The notes: generated from the letters alone by a model not told the origin. 64,000 nt of DNA from Ruegeria sp. R13_0 (GCF_017743995.1 NZ_JAGHRB010000001.1:124001-188000), one strand, 5' to 3'; positions 46,591-55,430 are shown, numbered from the stretch's first letter. Translations and numbers: made by a program.

Positions 46591-47259
46591 TCACTCCGCT
46601 TTCTGCAAACTGCCGATTAAGCCTGCCTCACAGAAACTCAAAAGGTTCAAGGTCATGCTCTCGCGATCCGCCTGGCCAATGTTTCCGCTTAGGGCCAAAA
46701 TTCGCCACTGCGACGTACACAGAGCGAGCATTGAAGACACGGCAAACACCAACGCACCCGCAACTCGTTCTGGACTAGCCTCAGGGTGTTTTGAGCACAG
46801 CTTTTCTACAACCCTCATGGCCACCGGATCAAAGTGGGTTTGAGCCAAATCTCTCCACCGCGTATCAGCTGAGACAATCGCCACTATTCGTGCATAAGCA
46901 AGCCACTGAGGATCTTCGCTGAAGGCTCGCGAAACGAGCGGCAGCATGAAGGCTGACAACAAATCACCGACACTCCAGTCCGACTGTGCGTCCAACAATT
47001 CAATTCTAGAGATGCGTTCTTCAGAGAGTTCAGAAGCTCGACGCGCCACTATACGCTCGAACAACTCTTCTTTAGGACCCCCGTGAAAATTTACATTGGC
47101 CTTTCGAACACCTGCGCGTTCAGCAATGTCTCGAATTGAAGCGCCCTCGAATCCCCTCTCAGCAAAAACTTGTTCTGCAGCATCGAAGATTCGTTCTCTC
47201 GCTGCGACGGATCGCTGCGACGGAGCTCTTTTTCTTTCTTTTACAGCATGTTGTGGCAT
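46591..47259 (-). CDS. TetR-family regulator
   Basis: 222 residues. N-terminal HTH: RIFDAAEQVFAERGFEGASIRDIAERAGVRKANVNFHGG (about residues 23-61), where the usual YYHF is changed to NFHG. The C-terminal domain resembles the CerR/YttP type (DUF1956-like). It is divergent from the monooxygenase operon and separated by 68 bases that hold one palindrome; it is the probable repressor of that operon and itself. Confidence 0.88.
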   Translation of the reverse strand: MPQHAVKERKRAPSQRSVAARERIFDAAEQVFAERGFEGASIRDIAERAGVRKANVNFHGGPKEELFERIVARRASELSEERISRIELLDAQSDWSVGDLLSAFMLPLVSRAFSEDPQWLAYARIVAIVSADTRWRDLAQTHFDPVAMRVVEKLCSKHPEASPERVAGALVFAVSSMLALCTSQWRILALSGNIGQADRESMTLNLLSFCEAGLIGSLQKAE

Positions 47260-47277
47260 CTCAAAAACCAGTTTGCC

Positions 47278-47303
47278 TTATTTAGAACGTTCGTTCAAGA
47301 TAA
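47278..47303. promoter_or_regulatory. TetR-type operator
   Basis: A 26-base imperfect palindrome: 10 of 13 positions pair, with core GAACG-TT-CGTTC (47285-47296) and outer TTAT/ATAA. It lies midway between the divergent TetR and monooxygenase starts. Confidence 0.65.
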
Positions 47304-47327
47304 ACACTGTCGCAGGAGGAGACGCGA

Positions 47328-48683
47328 ATGGAACAGGCGCAGGTGAGAGCGGGCCAGCTGGTTGAGGCAAAGGCCCGCCCCGAAGAGTGTTTTGCTTTGA
47401 TCGGTGCGGGGCCAATGGGCCTTGCAATGGCAAAGACGCTTGTCGAGCAGGGAGTGCCATTTCAAGGATTTGAACTGGCCGATGATGTGGGTGGTCTGTG
47501 GAACATCGATGCACCTCGGTCCACGATGTACGAGACCGCCCATCTCATTTCTTCCAAGCGCATGACGGAATTCACCGATTTCCCGATGCTGGAGGATACG
47601 GCAGAATATCCGTCACATCGCGAAATGAAGACCTATTTCCAAGACTTCGCAAAAGCGTTTGACCTGTATCAGAACTTTCATTTCGGAGCCGAAGTTCTGA
47701 AGACCGAACCATTGGAACGCGGCGGATGGGAAATAACCTGGCGAGACAATACCGGCACCCATCATATCCAAAACTTCGCAGGGTTAATGATTGCCAACGG
47801 TACGCTGTCGGAACCGAACATGCCGGATTTCCAGGGTGAATTCACAGGTGAGCTCATCCATGCGTCCGAGTACCGCTATCCCACCCAATTTGCCGGTAAG
47901 CGCGTTCTGGTTGTTGGTGCGGGCAACTCCGGTTGCGACATCGCAGTCGATGCCATTCACCACGGCGTTTCTTGCGACCTCTCTGTGCGCCGCGGGTACT
48001 ACTTTGTTCCCAAATATGTCTTCGGAGTCCCCGCCGACACCATGGGGGGTAAGATCCGCCTGCCCATGTGGTTGAAGCGAAAAGTCGATGGCGCGATCCT
48101 GAAGTGGTTTGTCGGTGATCCGCAAAAATACGGATTTCCGAAACCGGATTATGCTCTCTACGAGTCGCATCCTGTGGTCAATTCCCTCATTCTGTTCCAC
48201 GCGGGTCATGGCGACCTGATGGTCCGTCCGGATATTGAGCGTTTGGACGGCAAAACCGTTCATTTCCGCGATGGGACCTCGGCTGAATATGACATGATAC
48301 TGGCCGCGACCGGGTATAAGCTGCACTACCCGTTCATCGACCAGAAACATCTGAATTGGAAAGGTTCCGCACCTCACCTCTACCTCAATTGCATGCACCC
48401 TGAACGAGATGACCTGTTTGTTCTTGGCATGGTCGAAGCGTCGGGATTGGGCTGGCAAGGACGTCATGAGCAAGCCGAAATGGTCGCTCGCTACATCGCC
48501 GGATTGCGGTCAGGCAACTCCGCGGCGCAGGCAATCCGCTCTACCAAGTCCGATGGGTATGAGAGAGCAACAGGAGGTATGAACTACATCGACCTTCCGC
48601 GCATGGCCTACTACGTGGACAAAGCGACCTATAGGAGGGAGGTAACGGGTCAAATCGCGGCACTCAAGGCGGCCCGAGCATGA
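47328..48683 (+). CDS. Flavin-containing monooxygenase
   Basis: 451 residues, class B flavoprotein monooxygenase. FAD site GAGPMG (26-31), NADPH site GAGNSG (197-202) and the FMO fingerprint FTGELIHASEY (172-182), ending in Tyr like N/S-oxygenating FMOs rather than the Trp of Baeyer-Villiger enzymes. AGGAGGAG precedes ATG 47328. First gene of a four-gene operon with an SBF transporter and two SDR-type dehydrogenases; the stop overlaps the next start by four bases. Confidence 0.9.
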   Translation: MEQAQVRAGQLVEAKARPEECFALIGAGPMGLAMAKTLVEQGVPFQGFELADDVGGLWNIDAPRSTMYETAHLISSKRMTEFTDFPMLEDTAEYPSHREMKTYFQDFAKAFDLYQNFHFGAEVLKTEPLERGGWEITWRDNTGTHHIQNFAGLMIANGTLSEPNMPDFQGEFTGELIHASEYRYPTQFAGKRVLVVGAGNSGCDIAVDAIHHGVSCDLSVRRGYYFVPKYVFGVPADTMGGKIRLPMWLKRKVDGAILKWFVGDPQKYGFPKPDYALYESHPVVNSLILFHAGHGDLMVRPDIERLDGKTVHFRDGTSAEYDMILAATGYKLHYPFIDQKHLNWKGSAPHLYLNCMHPERDDLFVLGMVEASGLGWQGRHEQAEMVARYIAGLRSGNSAAQAIRSTKSDGYERATGGMNYIDLPRMAYYVDKATYRREVTGQIAALKAARA

Positions 48684-49582
48684 ACGGAATAGATCAGGTC
48701 GTTCTGAATTTTGATGCCGGAAATCTTAGAGTTCTCAATGCCATCCTAGCGATCGTCATGTTCTCGATCGCGCTGGATTTACGTACGGATGATTTTCGGC
48801 GCATTGCAGGTGCACCCAAGCCCCTCATTGTCGGTCTTGCATCGCAGTTTCTGGTACTTCCAGCGCTTACTCTTCTTATGATTGTCGCACTGCGACCGAT
48901 GCCATCTGTAGCGATGGGCCTTATCCTCGTTGCTGCGTGCCCTGGTGGGAACATATCAAATTTCATGACCCATCGGGCGAAAGGGAATGTGGCGCTATCG
49001 GTTTCAATGACCGCTTTTGCGACGGTCGGAGCCATCGTTGTCACACCGGCAAACATTGCATTTTGGGGTAGCCTATATGGCCCGACACGCGAAATCTTGC
49101 AGCGCACTGAAATTGACCCGGTCGCCGTCGCAACAACGGTCGGGTTCATGCTGATCCTACCATTGGTCCTCGGGATGCTAGTAAACGCGCGGTTAAAACA
49201 ATTGGCTGATCGCATCCGCCGCCCAATGCAATGGCTCTCAATGGCTATCTTTATTGCCTTCATTGTGCTCGCGCTGGCTGCCAATTGGGCGAACTTCCTT
49301 CAGGTCGCCGGAGCTGTCATAGGTCTCGTTATTGTCCACAATACGCTGGCATTCCTCGGCGGGTATACAACGGCGACGATCACAGGGTTGTCCGAGCGGG
49401 ATCGCCGTTCAGTTACCATCGAAACAGGTATTCAGAATTCAGGACTGGGGCTCATCCTGATCTTCGCCTTTTTTGGAGGGATGGGCGGAATGGCTGTTGC
49501 CGCTGCTTTGTGGGGCATATGGCACGCGATTTCTGGATTGGTTCTTGCGGGCTTCTTCGCAAAGCGGGAGCTTCCGGCATGA
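48680..49582 (+). CDS. Bile acid:sodium symporter (SBF) family transporter
   Basis: 300 residues with nine to ten hydrophobic segments. SBF features: AACPGGNISNFMTHRAKGN with the conserved GGN, and the sodium-site region ETGIQNSGLGLIL. Members carry bile acids, pantoate or other organic anions. Both ends overlap neighbours by four bases, so it is translated with the monooxygenase and probably moves the substrate or product of this operon. Confidence 0.88.
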   Translation: MNGIDQVVLNFDAGNLRVLNAILAIVMFSIALDLRTDDFRRIAGAPKPLIVGLASQFLVLPALTLLMIVALRPMPSVAMGLILVAACPGGNISNFMTHRAKGNVALSVSMTAFATVGAIVVTPANIAFWGSLYGPTREILQRTEIDPVAVATTVGFMLILPLVLGMLVNARLKQLADRIRRPMQWLSMAIFIAFIVLALAANWANFLQVAGAVIGLVIVHNTLAFLGGYTTATITGLSERDRRSVTIETGIQNSGLGLILIFAFFGGMGGMAVAAALWGIWHAISGLVLAGFFAKRELPA

Positions 49583-50517
49583 AACGCCTTCTCATCACTG
49601 GCGCTGCAGGTGCAGTCGGAACAGCGCTGCTAAGTCGTCTGGCGCAGAAGGACAATTATGCCGTCATAGCTACGGATATCCGAGAACCTGTGAATTTGCC
49701 GCCAAACGCGCGGTTTATAAAGATGGATGTGACCAGTAGCGACCCACACGACGTCATCATGTCAGAATGCCCCGACACCGTCGTGCATCTTGCTTCGATT
49801 GTAACCCCCGGGCCAGACACAACGCGGGACCTCGAGTACCAGGTCGATGTTGAAGGTACGCGGAAAGTTCTTGATGCCTCCATCTCCGCAGGAGTACAGC
49901 GACTGGTCGTTACGTCCTCTGGCGCGGCCTATGGCTATCACGCCGACAATCCTGCGCTATTGCGAGAAAAGGACGCAATTCGCGGCAATCGGGAATTCGC
50001 GTATTCTTGGCACAAAAGACTGGTTGAGGAGATGCTGGCAGACTCGAGAAAAACAGCCCCGGAATTAGAGCAAGTCGTATTGAGGGTTGGGACAGTTCTC
50101 GGGAACCATATCGAGAACCAGATAACGTCTCTGTTCCAAAAGCCCCGCCTACTTGGGCTGAAAGGTTCGGAGAGCCCCTTTGTCTTCATATGGGACAAAG
50201 ACCTGGCAGAAATACTGCTGCGCGCATCGACAAACGGGCCTGCGGGAATTTTCAACGTCTCTGGCGACGGTGCGCTTACTGTTTCCCAAATCGCCGAGGC
50301 CATGGGCAAGACTGTGCGCTGGTTGCCGCCAAAACTGGTCAAGATGGCACTGGCCGTGGCTCGGCCCGTTGGTCTTTCTCGCTATGGTCCTGAACAAGTT
50401 CGCTTTTTGCAGTTTCGGCCTGTGCTGGACAACACGGCACTTAAGGTGAAGTTCGGCTATCACCCCAAACACTCAAGCGCTGAAGCATTTGAGCTCTGGT
50501 GGGAGCACGCGAAGTGA
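49579..50517 (+). CDS. NAD-dependent epimerase/dehydratase-like SDR
   Basis: 312 residues of the extended SDR family: GAAGAVG nucleotide motif (residues 8-14), HLAS, VTSSGAAYG and the catalytic pair in YSWHK. The C-terminal half (KTVRWLPPKLVKMALAVARPVG) resembles SDRs acting on sugars or steroids. The ATG overlaps the transporter stop (ATGA), and its own stop overlaps the next GTG. Substrate unknown. Confidence 0.87.
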   Translation: MKRLLITGAAGAVGTALLSRLAQKDNYAVIATDIREPVNLPPNARFIKMDVTSSDPHDVIMSECPDTVVHLASIVTPGPDTTRDLEYQVDVEGTRKVLDASISAGVQRLVVTSSGAAYGYHADNPALLREKDAIRGNREFAYSWHKRLVEEMLADSRKTAPELEQVVLRVGTVLGNHIENQITSLFQKPRLLGLKGSESPFVFIWDKDLAEILLRASTNGPAGIFNVSGDGALTVSQIAEAMGKTVRWLPPKLVKMALAVARPVGLSRYGPEQVRFLQFRPVLDNTALKVKFGYHPKHSSAEAFELWWEHAK

Positions 50518-51284
50518 AAAAAACTGCAGTCATAACTGGTGGTGCTGGCGGCCTGGGGCAAGCTTTATCTGAAGCATTGCGAGAACAAGGTTGGCATACC
50601 GTAATCATTGACCTTCCAGGCCCACGCCTCGACGCTTTGGTGGATGAGAAAGATCTTAGCCTCTACGCTTGTGACCTGACAAAACCTAAGCAGTGTGCAG
50701 ATGTATGCGCTCAGATTTTGAAGGAAAGGCCTTCAATTGACATGGTTATTTACAACGCAGGGGTCACACAAATCTCGGCGTTTGCCGACAGTGACTTGAA
50801 CTCACATCGCGACCTTTTTGAGATCAACTATTTTTCAGCGGTTGAGTGCGCTCGGCATTTCCTATTTGCACTAAGAAAATCCAAGGGAACGCACCTGGCG
50901 ATCTCATCAGTCGCCGGATTTGCGCCGCTTTTCCATAGAACTGCCTACGCCGCTAGCAAGCATGCAATGGAAGGTTTTTTTAAGTCTCTTAGAGCCGAGG
51001 AAACCCACCATGGGGTGTCCGTTACTATTGCTGCACCTTCCTTTGTTGCAACGAACATCGGGCAAACCGAAAGAGATGCTAAGGGATTCGCCCGTCCGGG
51101 ATCCGCAACTGACGGTGTTGACTATATGACGCCACAAGACGCAGCCCAGATCATTCTCCGCGGTTGTCAAAACCGAAAAGCATTTGTGCCCGTTGGTCGC
51201 GTTGCAACTCTATCGAACGCCATGAACCGGCTAGCTCCGTCGCTCTTCTTCCGCCAAATGATGCGCACAATTGGAAGGAGTTAG
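50514..51284 (+). CDS. Short-chain dehydrogenase/reductase
   Basis: 256 residues, classical SDR: TGGAGGLG cofactor motif, NAG, catalytic Ser in AISSVAG and Tyr-Lys in YAASK. The GTG start at 50514 overlaps the preceding stop (GTGA), with GGGAG eight bases upstream; an in-frame GTG at 50499 is less likely. Last gene of the monooxygenase operon. A truncated integrase on the other strand begins 8 bases past its stop, so the junction may be a recombination point. Confidence 0.88.
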   Translation: MKKTAVITGGAGGLGQALSEALREQGWHTVIIDLPGPRLDALVDEKDLSLYACDLTKPKQCADVCAQILKERPSIDMVIYNAGVTQISAFADSDLNSHRDLFEINYFSAVECARHFLFALRKSKGTHLAISSVAGFAPLFHRTAYAASKHAMEGFFKSLRAEETHHGVSVTIAAPSFVATNIGQTERDAKGFARPGSATDGVDYMTPQDAAQIILRGCQNRKAFVPVGRVATLSNAMNRLAPSLFFRQMMRTIGRS

Positions 51285-51291
51285 TTCTCGG

Positions 51292-51600
51292 AGGGTAGTC
51301 GCGCAAAGTGTTGAGCCATTGCTGTCCATGCGTGGCATTCTTCCATATCGGCAGGCTGTCGATGTGGACCTGTCGGCTGAACTCTTCGAAGGTCGGGATT
51401 TCGCGCTGGGCGTTGAGTCTAGGGTTCAGTCTGTACTTTGCTATGCGTCGATATTCGAGGGCTCTTTCTCGAGCCTGGTTTGGTGTGACGACATCAGCGC
51501 TACCTAACTCGAAATCGGTGCGCAGCGGAGCGCCCTGGCGGTTTTTCTATCTCTTGACGGTACGCGCACGATCCAGCGCCGCGCACAAAGGGATCCAGTA
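51292..51600 (-). pseudogene. Remnant of a phage-type tyrosine integrase
   Basis: On the minus strand 51540-51295 translates to a clear N-terminal integrase segment: RQGAPLRTDFELGSADVV, then QARERALEYRRIAK, IPTFEEFSRQVHIDSLP and WKNATHGQQWLNTLRDY. It stops there; the catalytic domain is missing. A TAG at 51549-51547 breaks the frame just before this segment (TVKR*KNRQ), and traces go on to about 51600. It belongs to the P4-type integrases that use tRNA genes. Confidence 0.8.
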
Positions 51601-51665
51601 TTGGCTTCTTGCGGCACTCCATTGTGCTTTCTGAATATGGACTTAATTGAAACACCGCACGAGTG

Positions 51666-52628
51666 TTACGCCTTGGTTTCGTGTATTGTTGTTTGACCAC
51701 ATGTTGGGCAACGTTTGACTGCTGATATCGTTTCGGCATGGACGCGATCTCGGATCTGCTCGGCAGATCGACGCGATAAACCCAACTGCTTGCGAACAGC
51801 TTCAATATCCGCTTCGTCTGCTTCGCAGATATCGCCATCTTCCAAGGCCGTTCGAAATTCTTGCTCAAGTCTGGAGCGTCGTCGATGCAATTGATCGTTT
51901 AGCCCACTTGCGATGATCCCTGCTGGCAATGCAGCCATACCAATGCCAATCACCGTGATCGCAGCGCCAAATATCTTTCCTGCGACTGTCACGGGCGTCA
52001 CGTCGCCATAGCCGACGGTTGTCAGTGTAGCCATCGCCCACCACATCGCTGCCGGGATTGAGCCAAAGGCTTCTGGTTGCGCTTCGTGTTCTGCGAGCCA
52101 AGCGCCACTTGCAGCAAAGATCAGCATCACCATCAGGATGAAGAAACCCGCAAAAAAGGCGCCCGCTTCTTCCTCGAACACCGCAAGCAGCATGCCGAGC
52201 GCGGGTGAGTACCTTGTGAGTTTGAGCAAGCGCAACATACGGAAGGTTCTTAGCAGCCGCAGGTCAACCGGAAAGAGTAGGTAAAGCAGCGCTGGGAGTA
52301 TGGCCAATAGGTCGATGATAGCGATGGGAGAAACGGCCCAGGAAGCGCGCGACTTGTAGTTCGGGTTTTCTGTCGCAACCCAAAGCCTAGCCGCGTACTC
52401 CACTACGAAAACGAACAATGAAAGACTTTCGAACAAGTTGAGTGCGAACCCCCAGCGGTCATAGATTGAATCGACCGTTTCAAGGATAACGGCGGCCACA
52501 TTCAGCGTGATCAGAGCGATAAGAGCTAGCTCAAGGACCCAAGGGCCGGTCGCAGCACGGTCTGGGCGCTCGAGCCACCAGTACACTCTTTTTCTCAGGT
52601 AGTTTGCAGCTGTGACCGCTTCAGTCAT
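51666..52628 (-). CDS. Voltage-gated-type potassium channel
   Basis: 320 residues, six membrane helices. S4 carries R124, R127, R130, R133, K136 and R139, each three apart; the selectivity filter is TTVGYGD at 203-209. The cytoplasmic tail (about 240-320) has a helical acidic part and ends with CPTCG, perhaps a half zinc site. Similar to KvAP-like bacterial channels. Overlaps the start-side gene (ltrA-like) by eight bases. Confidence 0.9.
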   Translation of the reverse strand: MTEAVTAANYLRKRVYWWLERPDRAATGPWVLELALIALITLNVAAVILETVDSIYDRWGFALNLFESLSLFVFVVEYAARLWVATENPNYKSRASWAVSPIAIIDLLAILPALLYLLFPVDLRLLRTFRMLRLLKLTRYSPALGMLLAVFEEEAGAFFAGFFILMVMLIFAASGAWLAEHEAQPEAFGSIPAAMWWAMATLTTVGYGDVTPVTVAGKIFGAAITVIGIGMAALPAGIIASGLNDQLHRRRSRLEQEFRTALEDGDICEADEADIEAVRKQLGLSRRSAEQIRDRVHAETISAVKRCPTCGQTTIHETKA

Positions 52629-53811
52629 GGCGAAGCTTCGCTCTTGCGCGCATCAAGGGAAACGCGATTTGCGACAACAACGCCGTGCCCCAAATCAGAT
52701 TGCCAACCAACGATGGGACATGCGGGACAACATAGAAACAGGCGATTGCCAGAACGATCCCAAACACCCGCACATCCCAGCGCCCGAAATCTGAGGCCAC
52801 ACGGTGTTCAATGACGTTCTGAAGTACCCAAAGCATGGCGATGTAGCCTGCAAGGCCGAAACAGCCAATGGCGGCATATTCTGTTGGGTAAGGCTCCCAA
52901 AACCCGACCTTAACCTCGGCCGCAAGGGCCACGCCGACCATTACGCCACACAACATCAAGACCAGATGAGCAAGCCACCAGATCACCAAGGTCGAAACCT
53001 CTTTGTCTTTGGGTTTGGCGTTGCCAACGAAGTCAAAATAGATCCAACACATCACGAACATCGAAACGCCGCCAATTACAAAGTTGACGAGCACGTCGGG
53101 TGAAACTTTGTAGATGCCTTTCTCAGACAGTGTGACGACCAGTTTGAAGAACCCTTCACCTAAAACGATCAGCGTCAACAAGGCAAACCGCTCTGCCATA
53201 TGACCGAGGCGCGGGACGAACCGTTCAAAGCGCAGGACAGTGACGCCGGGGATCATGTACATCGCCTGCGTGGCAACCATCGCGGCAGCAAATGCCCAAT
53301 AGGCAAGCGGTTTAGGCAGAAACGCCGTAGTGGCAAAGATCACTGCAAAGGCCGAGAAGTTGCGGATCTGTGCCGCCGACATCGAAACGCCCGAGGAATT
53401 GGTTCGCTGAGCACGGAAATATAGCGCGGCGATCATGGCTCTGTTCGCGGCAAACCCCAACGCGAAGAAAACCCAGCCCTTGCCGTCGATGGCGGGGATG
53501 GCGGCGGCCATGAACATCACCGTACAGATCATCACGGCCATGATCAGGCGATGCCAGAAATCGGTGCTGACGTAGATCGAGTTGAAAATACTGAGCTCAC
53601 CCCACGCGTACCAGAGCGTGATGAAGACCCCGGCGAAAACAAGAAACCCACTCAGATCGAGGTGGTGTGACAGGTAGTTCCCAAGAAGGAAGATCGTCAC
53701 AACATGGATCAGGTCATAGAACAACTCGGCCCAGTGGACGTGGTCGTGAGTGTGATCGAGGTCTGGATGATGTTGCGGCTTCCGCCACATGGGGTGGTTA
53801 TGCAGTGCCAT
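52621..53811 (-). CDS. LtrA family (low temperature requirement A) membrane protein
   Basis: 396 residues with about eleven hydrophobic segments. N-terminal histidine-rich stretch (HPDLDHTHDHVHWAELFYDL) followed by the LtrA signature ELFYDLIHVV; the AERFALLTLIVLGEGF motif comes later. The biochemical role of LtrA is not known; it is named after cold growth in Listeria. Its end overlaps the potassium-channel gene by eight bases, suggesting joint expression. Confidence 0.85.
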   Translation of the reverse strand: MALHNHPMWRKPQHHPDLDHTHDHVHWAELFYDLIHVVTIFLLGNYLSHHLDLSGFLVFAGVFITLWYAWGELSIFNSIYVSTDFWHRLIMAVMICTVMFMAAAIPAIDGKGWVFFALGFAANRAMIAALYFRAQRTNSSGVSMSAAQIRNFSAFAVIFATTAFLPKPLAYWAFAAAMVATQAMYMIPGVTVLRFERFVPRLGHMAERFALLTLIVLGEGFFKLVVTLSEKGIYKVSPDVLVNFVIGGVSMFVMCWIYFDFVGNAKPKDKEVSTLVIWWLAHLVLMLCGVMVGVALAAEVKVGFWEPYPTEYAAIGCFGLAGYIAMLWVLQNVIEHRVASDFGRWDVRVFGIVLAIACFYVVPHVPSLVGNLIWGTALLSQIAFPLMRARAKLRHD

Positions 53812-53844
53812 AAATTAGGGACCCTTCAAAATTCCAAGGTTGTA

Positions 53845-54000
53845 GTGGTCGGCAAGCGACCACCCCGATTGAGTGTTTTTCTATAGGATGAAGGTTGTCG
53901 TGGAGACCCTCGCCTTGCAACCCTGCAACGGTTGTTCAGCGAGGGCGCACTGGAATTTCCTGTCCGTTCGTGTGGTGATCATGCCGGAAATGCCCGGCAT
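53845..54000. promoter_or_regulatory. Three consecutive hairpins between the GST and ltrA genes
   Basis: GTGGTCG/CGACCAC (53845-53863, 5-base loop); CCCTCGC/GCGAGGG (53907-53945) enclosing CAACC/GGTTG; and ATGCCGG/CCGGCAT (53981-54000), just past the GST stop. On the plus strand the first is followed by a run of five T 12 bases later. They may be terminators, an mRNA leader for ltrA or a small RNA. Confidence 0.5.
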
Positions 54001-54008
54001 TCACCGCT

Positions 54009-54728
54009 TCAGCTTCCTTTCACATCGCTCGAAAACCGCGCTGCGTTTTCCTTGGCAAAGGCGCTGGCATCTGCGTCGGCGTCCCAGAACTGAGGGTTGG
54101 CCTTGGGAATGGTCAACGCCCGCTGCACGGCGGGCCGGGCATCAATGCGGTCGAACCATGCGTTCAGATACGGCAGGTCCGATACATCCACCCGTGCCCA
54201 GACATGAGCACGCGCCCACGGGTACAGCATCATGTCGGCAATGGTGTATTCGTCCGCAGCGATCCATTCACGCCCGTCCAGACGTGTATTCATCACCTCC
54301 ATCAAGCGGCGGCTTTCGTCCACGTATCTGCTGATTGAAAAGGGCTCGTTATGGCCATTGGGCGCTGCAATGTGCTGGAAATACATTGCCTGTCCCATCA
54401 TGGGGCCTACATGGCCGACTTGAAACAGAAGCCACTGCATCACCTCGGACCGTTTTTCTGGTTCCGAAGGCAAGAACTTTCCGTATTTTTCGGCCAGATG
54501 CCATAGGATCGCACCAGATTCGAAGATGGCGCGCCCCTCCGAACGATCCTCGATTGTTGGGATCTTTCCGTTAGGGTTCAGCGCCAGATAAACCGGCGCC
54601 TTTTGTTCCTGCTTGGAAAAGTTGATGTGAGTCAGGTCGTAAGGGACACCTGCCTCCTCTAGAAAGATAACCGGTTTGTACCCGTTCATCGTTCCCGCAG
54701 TGAAAAGATGGATATCAGGCTGGGACAT
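54009..54728 (-). CDS. Glutathione S-transferase family protein
   Basis: 239 residues. N-terminal thioredoxin-like domain with the cis-proline/glutathione block NPNGKIPTIEDRSEG and ESGAILWHLAEKYG; a C-terminal helical domain follows. Close to the YfcG/Ure2-like class, which reduces disulphides. ATG 54728 (MSQPDIHLF) with GAGG upstream; it overlaps the end of the flavodoxin-fold gene by 14 bases. Probably part of an electrophile or redox response under the HxlR regulator. Confidence 0.87.
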   Translation of the reverse strand: MSQPDIHLFTAGTMNGYKPVIFLEEAGVPYDLTHINFSKQEQKAPVYLALNPNGKIPTIEDRSEGRAIFESGAILWHLAEKYGKFLPSEPEKRSEVMQWLLFQVGHVGPMMGQAMYFQHIAAPNGHNEPFSISRYVDESRRLMEVMNTRLDGREWIAADEYTIADMMLYPWARAHVWARVDVSDLPYLNAWFDRIDARPAVQRALTIPKANPQFWDADADASAFAKENAARFSSDVKGS

Positions 54729-55329
54729 GTTCAACCTCGGTAAATGTGGTTTTCAGATGTACGTCAAATCGAGCGAAATCGGCCTCGATTTCCGGGTTCT
54801 TCATAACATCAAATGCAGCAAAAGTCGGAAGGGGCTGCATGGCAAAGAACTTTGCGTTCAAGTGCATAGGTGCTAGTAGGTCGTCGACGCTGGCACCCGC
54901 AAAAAAAGGCTCGGACGCATCATCGAACGCTTCTTTCGGGGCGTTGAAGGTAACTGACAGCATGTATTTCTTGTCATTTAGCGTGCCGCCGGTGCCGTAA
55001 TTGGCCTTGGGTGAGTCAGTCGTTCGACCGTCGCCTGCGCACATACGACCGTCCATGCCGGCCGTATAAACCTCATCCATGTATTTCTTGAAGATCCACG
55101 GAACACCCATCCAGTTCACCGGGAACTGCATGATGACTGTATCGGCCCAGAGGTGCGCCTCAACCTCAGCATTCGCGTCATAGCCGTCGGCGACGGTGGT
55201 CACGCGAACTTCGTGGCCCATTGCCGTCAGCATACCGCGCGCCCGGTCGGCAAGGCTGGCGTTCAACTGTCCGGGGGCGAATTCGTAGGGCTGAGTGCCG
55301 TTCAAGATCAGGATTTTGCTCATGTCCAT
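54715..55329 (-). CDS. Flavodoxin-fold NAD(P)H quinone reductase (MdaB/Kef-like)
   Basis: 204 residues of the flavodoxin-2 family: ILILNGTQPYEFAPGQLN at the start, the FMN-contact segment MQFPVNWMGVPWIFKKYMDEV and YGTGGTLNDKKYMLSVTFNAP. Most like MdaB, a two-electron quinone reductase. ATG 55329 or ATG 55323 may start it. Divergent from an HxlR regulator, the usual layout for quinone-induced reductases. Confidence 0.88.
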   Translation of the reverse strand: MDMSKILILNGTQPYEFAPGQLNASLADRARGMLTAMGHEVRVTTVADGYDANAEVEAHLWADTVIMQFPVNWMGVPWIFKKYMDEVYTAGMDGRMCAGDGRTTDSPKANYGTGGTLNDKKYMLSVTFNAPKEAFDDASEPFFAGASVDDLLAPMHLNAKFFAMQPLPTFAAFDVMKNPEIEADFARFDVHLKTTFTEVEHVPA

Positions 55330-55346
55330 ATCCTATTTGTGCAATC

Positions 55347-55376
55347 TTTGAACCCTTGACTTTCAGCGGGTTCAAA
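55347..55376. promoter_or_regulatory. Inverted repeat in the leader of the quinone reductase gene
   Basis: TTTGAACCC (55347-55355) and GGGTTCAAA (55368-55376) are perfect inverted copies with a 12-base spacer, 18 bases before the reductase start on the minus strand. Could be an operator or an mRNA hairpin. Confidence 0.5.
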
Positions 55377-55409
55377 TAGCATTTGAGAGTGTAGGTATGA
55401 GAAATCAAC

Positions 55410-55430
55410 TAGTATACTTTTGGTAACCTA
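55410..55430. promoter_or_regulatory. Candidate HxlR operator
   Basis: An imperfect palindrome of the form TAG-N2-TAC-N5-GTA-N2-CTA in the divergent promoter region, 21 bases before the HxlR gene. Such spaced GTAC-like half sites suit the winged-helix dimers of this family. Confidence 0.45.

Noticed and set aside
47328..48683. Baeyer-Villiger monooxygenase
   Set aside because: The fingerprint ends in Tyr (FTGELIHASEY), as in FMOs, not the Trp of typical Baeyer-Villiger enzymes; kept as FMO.
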